Shown in pieces: positions 35,903 through 50,441 of a DNA stretch of 64,000 nt (position 1 is its first letter; each line of letters starts with the position of its first letter). The translations under genes were made by a program, and so were the position numbers. Under the pieces are notes generated by a model. It saw nothing but the letters and a program-made list of their open reading frames with translations. It ran no database searches and was not told where the DNA came from. The stretch comes from Melastoma dodecandrum (taxonomy: Eukaryota > Streptophyta > Magnoliopsida > Myrtales > Melastomataceae): positions 4,092,001 through 4,156,000 of the forward strand of contig JARUPY010000087.1 of the NCBI GenBank assembly GCA_029817715.1, in the 5' to 3' direction.

Positions 35903-36453
35903 TGTAAGAAAAATCAATCCAATCCAGGATCACCGTAATCAAATTTAGGACACGATAAAGTGCGGAAAACAGAGTCACATACCTGGCGCTAACGTACCTT
36001 TATAATAATCCGATTATCAATCCTTTAGCACAATCCATATTCCAGAATCATTGCCCAACGAGATCTGCAAAATACAAGGTGAAGTCTGTGATCTAGGTCT
36101 TCCTCTCCCTGACTTGCCGACGGCCGATGGAGCACATCTATTAGGGTTAGGACAAGTGGGAGAGGGGACCTAGCACTTGTTAATATAAAGTGTGACGGGC
36201 CCTTCCATCACGGGCTTACGTCAATACACTGGGCCTACACCGAATGCCGTCCAACCCACATCAATAACAAAAAACCGAGATGTCGCAAAAGCCCATAGAT
36301 CACCAAAACTAAAAAGGGGCTATCATGCATTGTCTCATATATCGTAATACAGCCTATTTTATAAAAAATGAAATCGGTAATTGATTATAGCCCAATAAGA
36401 ATTTTATAAAGAAAATAAAATAAAATAATAAAAGTTAAAATAAAATTCTAACA
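35903..36453 (-). repeat. 5' LTR (element orientation) of the gag-only copia element
   Basis: Partner of 30,238-30,779, slightly longer through an AT-rich indel near its end; followed by duplication CCCAC. Confidence 0.92.
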
Positions 36454-36740
36454 CCCACCACAAACATCAGCAAGCCAACCGAAACGAGAACATAAAGAAA
36501 ACAGAGAGAGAAAGACAGCTGGAGGAGCAGAGAAGGAAGGAGGAACCCTGCGTTCACATTTGGACACCGTTGGGCGTGGAGAAGCTTCCATTACGAGGAT
36601 GGGGAAGAAACCCGAGAAGGACGGAGGGAGGAGAGCTAGGAGCAAGAGGAACGCTTTTTAACACGTTTGGTTGGGGGGGCTGCCACGTCGGAGTTTCCCC
36701 CCGGCAGATATTTTTCTGCTCCCCCGGCCCTACAAATATC

Positions 36741-37265
36741 GAGTTTTGTTCCTTAATAACGTCATTTAGTGAAATATTTCACCAAATGACGCATTAAGTT
36801 TCAATATTCGCCTAATAACCCACAGAAGTCGGCCTTTCTAAGGCCCACTTCCGTCATTTAGGCAAAAAAAAAATTTCAAATGCAAAAAAGAATTAAAGCT
36901 CATCACATGAGGAAGTCGGCCTTATTAAGGGAAAAAAGTTTCAAAGGAAGAAAGAAAGAAAAAAAAAAATCAAAGGCACATGACGAAGTCGGCCTTTCGT
37001 TAGGGAAAAAAATTTTCAAAGGAAAAAAAAAAGGCACATGAGGAAGTCGGCCTTTGTAAGGGGGACTTTTCTACACTTAGACAAAAAAATTTTTCAAATG
37101 CCGACTTCATTCACATGAAATCGGCATTCCAAAGGCCGACTTCCTCGGAGACTAAAGTCGGCCTTTGTAAGGCCGATTTCACTGAGTTAGTCGATGAATT
37201 TGGAAAGTTACGAGGTTAATTTACGAAATAATTTGTCAAATAACGTCATTAAGGAACAAAACTCC
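36741..37265. mobile_element. MULE-type MITE with 9-bp target duplication
   Basis: Terminal inverted repeats GAGTTTTGTTCCTTAATnAC (left) and its mirror at the right end extend about 27 bp. They are flanked by the perfect 9-bp repeat ACAAATATC (36,732-36,740 and 37,266-37,274), the signature length of Mutator-like transposition. The interior has no coding capacity. It contains five or six copies of AGTCGGCCTTTnTAAGG in both orientations separated by A-rich tracts. Confidence 0.75.
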
Positions 37266-37274
37266 ACAAATATC

Positions 37275-38211
37275 TCCTTGCCGTCGTTTCGGACCGGGCG
37301 GAGAACACCTGCGGCCGTTCATCCCGGCATTAAGCACGTGTCTTTTGTTACCACATAAAAATGTTAAAGAAGTATTTATTATTTTTTAAGTTCTAAATCT
37401 ATACTTTGTCTTGGTGTCCAGTGCGATCCCCGCCCATTTCGATTTTTCATGTTGTTTTTTTCCACATTGTCTTCATCGTACGTGTCTAGTATGTTCATTT
37501 ATCCGTTTGTCCCAATGACAGATTGGGGAGGGGGACCCACTAATCTGTCGATTCCGTGCCTCGTCGCTTACTTACCATTCTCAGCCACGTGTAGATGTGC
37601 GAGGAAGTCCTACATTATTTTCGACTTTTTACAGGGATAGATTTTGATCATTTACAAAACCAAGCGTAAAACGTTGAGCTTTTTCTTGGCATATACAATT
37701 GATTTTAAAAAACTTCATAAAATAAAACCTAAGTTTTAAAAATATCTAATTTATCATCTCTAATATACATTTTGAAAACTCATTTTTAATTCAGAAAAAA
37801 ACGTACCCGCCGTCTAATTAATTGGAAAGAAGACGATTTTTGCCTAAGGTAAATCGGATATTTTTAAAATTTCGATCATATTTCACAACTTTTTAAAAAC
37901 CAATCGTATATTCGTACAAAACTAGTAAAACGTTTGTGCTGCAAAGCGAGATTATGACGATTCATCGTGTAAAGTGTGGTAGATGTATTTGCTCACGTAA
38001 ACCAAAATTGGCAATCGTGTAAATATGGCCAGGAATCCCATTTATTTGACGGAATGGAGAGCTTATTCTCCCTCGTTATTGGTCCCCCCGGGGGAAAATC
38101 GTCACCTCAGACCTCCGCGTTGCCCCCTCAGTCGTACTCAGCCTCTTCGATGCACATGATTGAGGACCAGCTCGGCAATTCCAAACCCTGTTGGATCAGC
38201 GGACGTTGCTG
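37275..38211. other. Non-coding spacer downstream of the NDR kinase gene
   Basis: AT-rich, with no coding sequence recognised; the part next to 38,212 should hold the kinase 3' UTR. Confidence 0.4.
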
Positions 38212-42076
<3,865 letters not shown>

Positions 42077-42825
42077 CGGCCCACCCTTCCGATCACGCGG
42101 GATTCGGCCAAAAGGGCATACGTCCCAAGTGAAAAAGATTGAATCTTGAGGGGAAACTCGCGAAGCTGGTGTTGTGGGTAGGGGCGAAAGGAAGAGAGCT
42201 AATGGTCCGGAAGGAAGAAGATGAGCTGGCGGTAGTCTGTGGGTGTGTCAGTTGTTTTTAAGGACGGGGGGTTTGAAGGAATTGGAAGCAGCTGTTATTT
42301 TTTTTCTTACCTGGGTTTGGGTTGGCGCTGGGTTGGATTGAGTTGGTGGTCGTGGGTTTCGTCGCCGATGAAGTAAAGAATAAATGCTAACAGGCAGACA
42401 GGCGGGATCCAGAAGTCACCGACGACTCCTGGCTGGCTTTCGTTTGCTTGTCTGCTGGTAACAGCAGGTCACTTAGACATCAAGATTCCGACAACCCCCT
42501 GCTGATTCCTGGAACTCCTTACAAACCCTTACAACCAGAGAGCTCATCAATTCAATGTTTAAGTTAACATTTGAACAAAAGTACATTAAATAGTTAAACA
42601 ACTTACATTAAATAGTTAAACAACTATCTCTCTGTTTTCTTAGGGGGATAATGTAAGCATGGTTTCCTCTTAATTAACGAAATTCGGCAAGCTTAGATTG
42701 GTCAAATACTTAATCAATCTCGAGATTTATCCCCCCCCCCCAATGTTTAATTTGTCGATTGTGAGCTACGAAATGCAGAATCTGATATTTCGGCCTTCTT
42801 CCGGCATTTCATCAATCTGTCCATG

Positions 42826-44568
42826 TTATTGTTCGGCCGTTGGTGGATTCAGCCGAGTGAGGTTGTCATAGTCCTGCAGTTCATGCTCCGCGATCCCCGG
42901 GATAACAAGACTGAACGTTCTCAAGAGCAGCATCACCCAGGTCTCCTGGTATCCTGGGCCATATATGATTGGCAGGATGAAGCTCCTCAATAGCTCCCAG
43001 ATCGCGTTCAGAGTGTTCAGGATGGCCCATTTCAACGAGAAGTAGTTCTTGTTTGGCTCCTCTGCTAGAACCTGTGACGGAACTGGTAAGAAACCGAAAT
43101 GCGGTGTGTAGTCACTACGCGAGTTAGATACCTTTCTCCGGTAGAAGAGGCTGCTATAGTAGAGGCAGTCCCCAAAGTGCTTGAACATGAAGTTCTTGTC
43201 GTTGAACGGCAGCCTCGGCACAAGATCATTGCTGTAGACGTATCTCTCATACTTAATCCCATACTCAGCTATCTTCTTGTCCATGTACTCACAGAAATCT
43301 GCATCTCCAACCCTCGGCTGCCCAAAAGTGCGAACACCTTCCAGCCTGCACAGCATCTGCTCCTCCTTTTGTATGACCAGACCAGCCATGAAAAGGATCG
43401 CGAGCGCGCCACCCAGGCTGTGTCCCGTTACCATGAACTTCATGGATTCGTCGTTCTCCAAGATCATGCACAGTCTCTGTTTGATGTAGTGATAGGCGTA
43501 AGATTTTGGGGCTACGGTTTCATGGCTTCGTTTTGGAAGATGAAGGCCAAGCGCCTTCATGAAGCCAAAGTGAACCCTGCCTACACTCTCGATCTCATAC
43601 CACGATATGTCTATGTCCGTGCACCAATCATCCGAGTCAAAGGGCTGTGTTCCACGGAATGCCACCACAACCAGGTTGTCGCTCTTCACGATCATCGCGT
43701 GCGTTGATGATCGACCTTGATAGTCTGTTCCACGCTAAAAGTATTTGGAAACATCATACACCTAATGAAATGGTTTACAAGTAATATCTGATTTCGAACG
43801 ATCACCGAACAATATACAACAGGAATGTTCCGTACCGTTCCAGAATGCAAAACTTCCCAAGAACTCCATCTACACGAAACACCAGATATTAAAAACATGA
43901 ACCCACTTGAATAAGCTCGTGATTTGATTCCGAGCACAGAAAGGCCGAACTAGCCGTGAGGGACTAACTGACCTTCCAGTGTTCTACGACAACAGTTTCG
44001 GAGAAAGCCTGGTTTTCGTAGGCCAATTTAGAGGCATTCAGAGCTAAGGACGGGAGATTTCTTTTCCCTTGAAGCTCCTTCCTCGAATCGAAACTCCAAA
44101 TCACTGACCTAAAAGTTGCAGATTCTCTATCCGGAACTACCAAATTCCCTGTGAGCCGGCATGCTGTTAAAAAAGATGTGCCAAACAATGTCAAGTGTTG
44201 AGTCCAGATGATGTCAAACCTGTGAGTATGTTCACGAGGAGATTGAAACGCCCGCAGTTGTTCGCCAGTAGGTTGAGAACAAGCTCAATCATCCATCCGA
44301 CCGCCGCGAGGGTTCCCCTCGAGAGAACAAGTAACTTTTGGGCCAGGACGGATGCGAAGATTATCCATCGGTGCTCGAACTCCAGGAGCTTTCCATCCAT
44401 GTCTGATCCTCTCCATTCAATCCATCTCAACCTACGCATGTCCGGGGAAACCAGGAGGAAGAATAGGTCGACCAAACCTGCTTCCTTGGCCCGTAACGAA
44501 AGATAGTCTCGAGAGAATGATTCGTCTTCGTGACGAGCAGAGTTTTCCATCTCCAAGCTCCCTAACAT
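42826..44568 (-). CDS. Triacylglycerol lipase, class 3 (OBL1-like, oil-body lipase family)
   Basis: Alpha/beta-hydrolase of lipid droplets/membranes that cleaves acylglycerols. Exons: 44220-44568, 43973-44163, 43836-43869, 43132-43724, 42826-43071 (470 aa). The N-terminal part carries hydrophobic stretches (LVDLFFLLVSP, IELVLNLLANN) that would anchor it to a membrane. The catalytic serine is in VTGHSLGGALA, aspartate in VYSNDLVPRLP, histidine in FKHFG. The C-terminal EEPNKNYFSLKWAI and SLVIPGIAEHELQDY match the OBL group. The 43,072-43,131 segment (60 nt) has GT-AG borders and no stop, so it may be a tiny intron or retained coding sequence. ATG 44,568 was chosen; an in-frame ATG six codons later is possible. 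Confidence 0.87.
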
Positions 44569-44959
44569 GGGATAGCTAAAACAAGGACGATGGTTATATA
44601 GTTAAAAGGTTGTTGTCCTAATCGTATAATTAATCAGGAGTGTAAATTACAAGTATTTTTCTAGGTTGCATGGCTTGCTTAGACCAAGTCGCATTCTTTC
44701 TTCCCAATTTGGAGGTGAAGTAAAATTTGGACGATCTGACTGTCGAGTTGGAATTGCTTAGTGTGTTGGTGAATCATCGGATTGAAATTTTCGGACATGT
44801 TGATTGCGGCACGCTCTTTCTGATTTGAACTTTGCAAGACAATATCCATCACCGCAATTTTTTAGCCGATTCGAAACTTTTGGATTTAGAATTCAATCAC
44901 CAAGTTCATCGTAGCAACGAGATGATCAACGTGATCTGATTATCCTTAGGACAAAGTAA

Positions 44960-45352
44960 TCAGTCCACGAGTTCCCGATAGCCGGAACTCGCCCCACTCT
45001 TGGCCCACTTCACCGGAAACCCAACAGCGCTCGCCGGGAACACAACACTGTCTAGCCAGTCACCGCCCGTGTTACTTCCTGCAGCTCCCTCCAGCACTTT
45101 GACCTGGTCCTTGAGGAACTTCACGTAATGTGCGGCCTCGTCGAGCATGGAGGCAGTGTCCATCTTCGTCCCTCCCGGCACCAGCCTCTGAAGGATCCTG
45201 ATCCTCTCGCTGATCCTCTCCCTCCGGCGCCGAGCAGCCACACTCACTGGGTCCTTCGATATCCTAACGTTCCTTCTCATCGGGGGCTTAACCGACTCCG
45301 GGTCGATGCTCACTGGCTGCATCGCGGCCATCCTGAAGACGATGTCCCTCAT
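44960..45352 (-). CDS. bHLH transcription factor, HECATE/INDEHISCENT group (start uncertain or damaged)
   Basis: Nuclear DNA-binding regulator; HEC/IND proteins pattern gynoecium and fruit tissue. [20 protein letters not shown] precedes the basic region [20 protein letters not shown] and the [42 protein letters not shown]. The class VIIIb arrangement is unmistakable. From ATG 45,352 the protein is 130 aa, shorter than the family's roughly 190-230. The frame remains open upstream past 45,436 (encoding [15 protein letters not shown]) but has no ATG. An ATG at 45,488 is out of phase by one base. Either a small indel truncated the gene or an upstream exon was missed. Confidence 0.75.
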   Translation of the reverse strand: MRDIVFRMAAMQPVSIDPESVKPPMRRNVRISKDPVSVAARRRRERISERIRILQRLVPGGTKMDTASMLDEAAHYVKFLKDQVKVLEGAAGSNTGGDWLDSVVFPASAVGFPVKWAKSGASSGYRELVD

Positions 45353-45489
45353 TGCGGCCACTGAGGCCGACGAAGCAATGGGTGCTGGCTGCAACTCCTC
45401 ATGAAGGTCACTGAGGCTGCAGTCGGCTGTGACCAAACCGTCAGGGATGTAGACAGTCGTAGGGCTTCGCAGTCGGTGCTTCGGACATG

Positions 45490-47630
45490 ATAGAAGGTGG
45501 TTGGGATTGGGAGGTATTGATGTGTTAACGAAGAGAGGATAACAGAGGAGATGCGAGCACAGTTGGTGTTATATCAAATATCAACATGGTAGCAGAAATA
45601 AATAAATAAACAAACTATTTAGATATATTAAAATAAATAAAGAGGAAGACCAATCATGACGAAGATAAAAAGCATGTAATAATAATAAAAAATAATAATA
45701 TTATTATTATCACATCCAGAGAGTCCTCAATGTTGTGCTGGGTAAGACCCTCCCAATTTAGAGACACAAAAAAAATATACTGTCATTGTTTATAAATTCC
45801 TATTTGAATTGTTATGTTATTTATTTAATTTTTTTATCCATGTGTAAAGGAAGGGAGCGCTTTTCGAGATGAATCATATATAAATATATATATTCTAATT
45901 GGTTGGGAAGAATTTAAACCGATATTGAAACCTAATCATTTATATATATATTATTATATATATGGGCATTGATTTCTTAGAGCTCGCATGGAATGGCTTT
46001 TATCAATATGATTTCAGATTCAAATTAGATAAATGGGAAAATGTTAATATCCAATAAAATATTCAGTCGATTATTTATATGCGAGAAAAGCATTAGTCTA
46101 AATAAAAAACCCTCTGTGGCCAAACCCTTTTTGGCAACGTATCCAATTTATCATTTTCTCCGTTTCTTACATAACTTTTGAAATCTCATTTTTTTCTTAA
46201 ATAAATATTTTGAATATTTTATGGTCATGTATTCGACAAAATATCAATTTGTAGATTTAACTTTTTGTCGACTTTCGACATAAACTTCATAATTTTTTTA
46301 TAGTCTTAAATCGATATTTTAAATCACTTATGACATTATTCTAACCACATCATTTATAGAAACAAAGAAAGCATTTCCTTCGTTGTTAATCGATAAAAAT
46401 ATAGTTTTTTTGTTAAACGTGTTAAGAAAGATTTCAATGTTTATATCACACAAAGTCGAAAAAAAATTGGGGTTTTACTGATAATTATGGCCTTTAGTAA
46501 AGCCAAATCGCCCTCAGAATAACTAAAATAAAATTTTTATCATTTAGACAATAAAACAAAGTCCATGAAAAGTCGGGGTCATGAATGGAACAATGTTTGT
46601 GAAATATAAAACCTAGGTGCAGGATTTGTCCGAAGTAGGGCTTCACTAGATTCCCGAGCATGTACGCCGCCAGGCCATAGAGGGGTGGGCATGCTCTGCA
46701 CATCTGATGTTGTGCTCGGCCCTGCCCTGCTTCGTTCCCTTATAAAGGGTATCTGATCCCCCGACACTGCAACAGTCTTCCTTTGCCGATAGAACTCGGT
46801 TTATCTGCAACAAACACCATCGAATCCACCACCTGATCAGATGGAATCGAATTCCCCCTAGATTTAACAGTAATAGTTCAGTTGGACCGATTACCCTGCC
46901 GGATGCTACGGTGAGCTGCAAGAAGGATGGTTCCATGGGCGATGACATCACGTGGTTGCCGACCACCTTGACCATCAAATCCACTGTTATCATGTCGTTG
47001 GGCCACGCCAAATTTCTAGGTTGGTCTCTCTGTTCCCTAAGGTAGCCTCGACACAAGTAGTCGGCCGCCGCAGCAGGCTCCTGGCCAAGATCGTTGGGCA
47101 TTTTGGTGTCAAAGGAGAAGGCTTGCCCAAGAGTAAGCTGCCTTTTTCGACCTTCTTACAGCCTGGCGTTCAATACCAACCAAGGATGGAGGTGGTGGTA
47201 GGAACTGAGATATGATGGCAAGATCCAAGCAACCCTTTTTGTCAAAGACCCATCTCAGAAAAACTAGTTATTCTGTCAGCGGATCGGCCAGGAACGACGA
47301 GCGACATGGGATCATGAAATTATATCTCTTCCTCTTTGCAGGGGAAAAGAAATTCTCTCATGGGGTCAGTAATACTAGGACAGGACAAAGACATATAAGC
47401 ACATGTGAAGCTCCTAGCAACAGTTCTTTTCCAACAGCTGTATGCCCAACACATCTATCTGTGACCACTTCCCCCATGTGGTAATAAGAACAAAAATCTT
47501 GTTTACAGAAACCGAGTCCCCTTGGCATACCATCAAATATTTCACAGTAAAATTGTCATCATATAACCAATTTCTAACAATTCATCACCGTTGGTAGTCG
47601 GAGATACGGCCTTCAGTCGCACGCGGCTGG
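45490..47630. other. AT-rich intergenic region
   Basis: Contains an AAT-type microsatellite near 45,680-45,710 and TATATA-rich stretches at 45,880-45,965. Open frames at 46.5-47.5 kb on both strands have no recognisable domain; no gene is called. Confidence 0.5.
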
Positions 47631-49679
47631 CTACCTTAGCAGAGAGTCGGGAGACCAATGTTCGCGGGTGTCCTGCCTTCTAAATGCTGACAAACTACTT
47701 CGTATGCTGCTTTCGTACCCACTGCTGTCGCCCGATTCGCTCACGCGCTTACTAGAGTACGTGTAATCTTGCCCCGACCTTCGCACCTGCAATGGAGAGC
47801 GAATGACATCAATTGGTTGTCGTTAGTTCATGGTCCGAGGTCCCCACTGCTACGAGCAGGGGACGTAATAAATGACAACTGATTTTTTGGATCTTTCGAG
47901 GGTCCGGACGGAGATTATCACGAGGAAACAATAGGTCGACACTCACATTTTGGAAAGGAAACTCATCTGCCTCAAGCATGTGGACTACATGCCCCATCTT
48001 TGGTCGTTTCTGAGCGTTAGGATCTATACAGCGTAAAGCAGTCAGAAGAGCACATTTCAGGTCCATCGCCGATGGTTTCTGTGGTAATCTTGGGTCCAAA
48101 ATGCTATCGGTGTTTCTATTCGCAACCATTGTTTTAAGCCACTCAACTAAGTAAACCTGAACATCAAAATAAAATTTCTTTCAGCGATGTCGACGGGTAG
48201 CCTCTTTGATAATTCGGAATCGATAAGCATTTACCTCCCCAGGTGGGCGGCTGTGGTCTACCGGCCTCCTTCCCGAAATGATTTCCATGATGAGGATCCC
48301 GAAACTGTAAACGTCGCTTCTTTCGTTCAACATTCCAGTACTGGCATATTCCGGGGCTACGTATCTGTTAAGACCCCTCGCTCATCACAAGTTCACCTTC
48401 AACTATAAACAAATTGCAGTCATGATGTCCTTTATTTAAGGGAAGGAAACTAACCCGAATGTTCCAATCACCCGAGTTGTCACGTAACTCTTCTCTGAAC
48501 CCAATAGCTTAGCCAGGCCAAAATCAGAAACTTTCGGATTCCACTGCTGATCTAGCAGTATGTTGCTGGATTTGATGTCTCTGTGAATGACCTTCGGCTC
48601 GAGCCCCTCGTGCAGGTAAGTTAGCCTGTTGTTTTCCTATTGCTTATAATGTCATGGATACCCAAAAGTGAATTGTGAACTCTAGGGAAGTGCGTGTGTA
48701 CCCCTTCGCAGTTCCTGTTATGATCTGCATCCGAACATCCCAAGTGAGCGGAAGACCGGTTTCTCCATGAAGCCATTGTTCTAGATTTCTGTTGTCTACG
48801 TATTCGTAAACAAGTATCCTGCGACATCATTGCTGACCTCAGGTCACTGAAACTAAATAACAGAAAAACAAAGCCCTGGGATGAACCAGAAACTAAAGTT
48901 TACCTATGTGCTCCTTCGATGCAATAACCAAGTAGCCGGACCAAATTCTTATGCCTAGCACGCCCTATTGCTTCGACTTCAACCCTGAACTCTTTCTCCG
49001 CTTGGCCTCTGCGACAATAACACCACCTCAATCAGAAACTCAAAATCATAAGCAGAATTTTGTCATCCTCAAAGGGCAGGAAGACCAACCGATTATTGAA
49101 CAGTGTCTTCACAGCAACTAGGCTGCTATCCTCAAACACACCCCTGTAAACAACCCCATACCCTCCTTCCCCAATCACATTGTCCGAGGAGAACCCATCA
49201 GTGGCTTCCTCCAGCTCACTCATTGTATACCAATGCCCCCATCCCAGGTGCCAAACCTCTTGCTGCCCCACAACCATGCCGAGAGCGAGCTCTTTCGCCA
49301 CAGGCAGGGACAACCTGTCCTCTGCCTTCTCCGGATAAATAATCCCATTCCCCTTCCCAACCTCCACGTGTATCCTCTTGGGAGTCTCCTCCTGCTGGGG
49401 CACCAACTCTGGCGCCAGGGACACCCCGTGGTCCGGTTGGGGGTCCTCTACTCCAATCTCTTCTATCTCCTTGGAGACACTGGGGATGTTCGGCTGCAAA
49501 GGGAGCTTCGGGGAGGCGCGGTTGGATGCACTGCGCCGGGAGATGAAGTAGAGGGAGACAAAGAAGAGTACGAGGAGGATGACGGTGCCAACGCATAAGC
49601 CCAGGAGGACCCACATCCTGAGGCCGAAGATGGAAGTCTTTGTGGAGAGCTTGTCATCAAGGAACGCGAGTGACGTCAT
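47631..49679 (-). CDS. Receptor-like serine/threonine protein kinase (At4g34500/At1g01540 type)
   Basis: Plasma-membrane kinase of the PERK-related/TMK-like RLCK-RLK group with a very short outer part. Exons: 49090-49679, 48904-49008, 48702-48818, 48455-48625, 48235-48364, 47947-48156, 47631-47786; phases agree (492 aa). A single membrane helix lies at about residues 20-45 ([20 protein letters not shown]). A linker then leads to [18 protein letters not shown], the loop [11 protein letters not shown], catalytic [21 protein letters not shown], and [20 protein letters not shown]. The last two exons carry [20 protein letters not shown] and a Ser-rich tail ([11 protein letters not shown]). All kinase subdomains are intact. 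Ligand and pathway are unknown for most members. Confidence 0.88.
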
Positions 49680-50441
49680 GGGGTGGGGGAAGAGAGCAAT
49701 TGTCGGTGGTGGGACTGGCGAGAAGAAAGGGGTTGAGAGAGGAGATTATGTAAGAATGTTGGGTATTGTTGGTTGTGGAGACGTAAAGGACAAGAAGAGG
49801 GGACGACGACGATTGTAAGAGTCTTGAAGATTCATGCACTCATCCTTGCCTCGTCCCCTTTAACTAAATTCTCTCATTTCAAAATTTCATTCGGGAATCA
49901 TTTCTCCCGGACATTACTTTCTTTCTAGTGTAATCCGCACGAATTCGAATCGGCCCACCAAAGAGCACAAACGTCGGTAAGAAGAAGCGCATAAAGCAAA
50001 CAGCCATCGTTTGTTACTCGCTCGCAAGGACCGCCTCCGAACCGTGGTAGATGTCAGGTAAGGGATGTACCTGACCCCATCTCAAGCTCGAACGATGAAA
50101 GTAGTCCAAAACTTACCAGATGGAGCAGAGTTCACGAGAGAAATAACCGAAGAATCCGGAGCCTAGAAAAGGACCCGGCGAACTTTTTCCATAAGGTACC
50201 AATCAATTTGAAGATCTGAAAGAATTCGGGGAGGCCTGATTTCTTCATCAACAAGCCCCGCCCTTTCCATGTTAAGTCATTTTCCCAAGAATCCATCGCA
50301 CACTCCGGCCAAACCTAGAACGAATGCTTACGACTCCAAAACTGGCAACGAGTCTATATCTCCATAGTAAGCTAATAAAAATACAAACAGTGAGATGAAC
50401 GCATCTCCAAGTTACTGTGTATCTGACTGTCTCTTGTCGCG

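Larger units (their letters stand above)
30238..36453 (-). mobile_element. Copia-type, gag-only (non-autonomous) LTR element, minus orientation
   Basis: Terminal repeats 30,238-30,779 and 35,903-36,453 read, in element orientation, TGTTAGAATTTTATT...GATTTTTCTTACA. They are flanked by duplication CCCAC (30,233-30,237 and 36,454-36,458). In element orientation a TGGTATCCGAGCAA primer site follows the 5' LTR (35,903-36,453) and an AAGTGGGAGAA purine tract precedes the 3' LTR. Only a gag-like frame is present (34,373-35,189); there is no protease, integrase, RT or RNase H in the 6.2 kb. This is the TR-GAG/LARD pattern, which needs a partner for movement. About a dozen LTR differences by eye make it the youngest complete element here. 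Confidence 0.9.

Noticed and set aside
46646..47215. Frames on both strands of 80-150 codons
   Set aside because: No family recognised, frames conflict with one another, and no splice-consistent gene could be built.
49103..49598. + strand frames opposite the RLK first exon
   Set aside because: Shadows of the proline/glutamate-rich linker and membrane segment of the receptor kinase.
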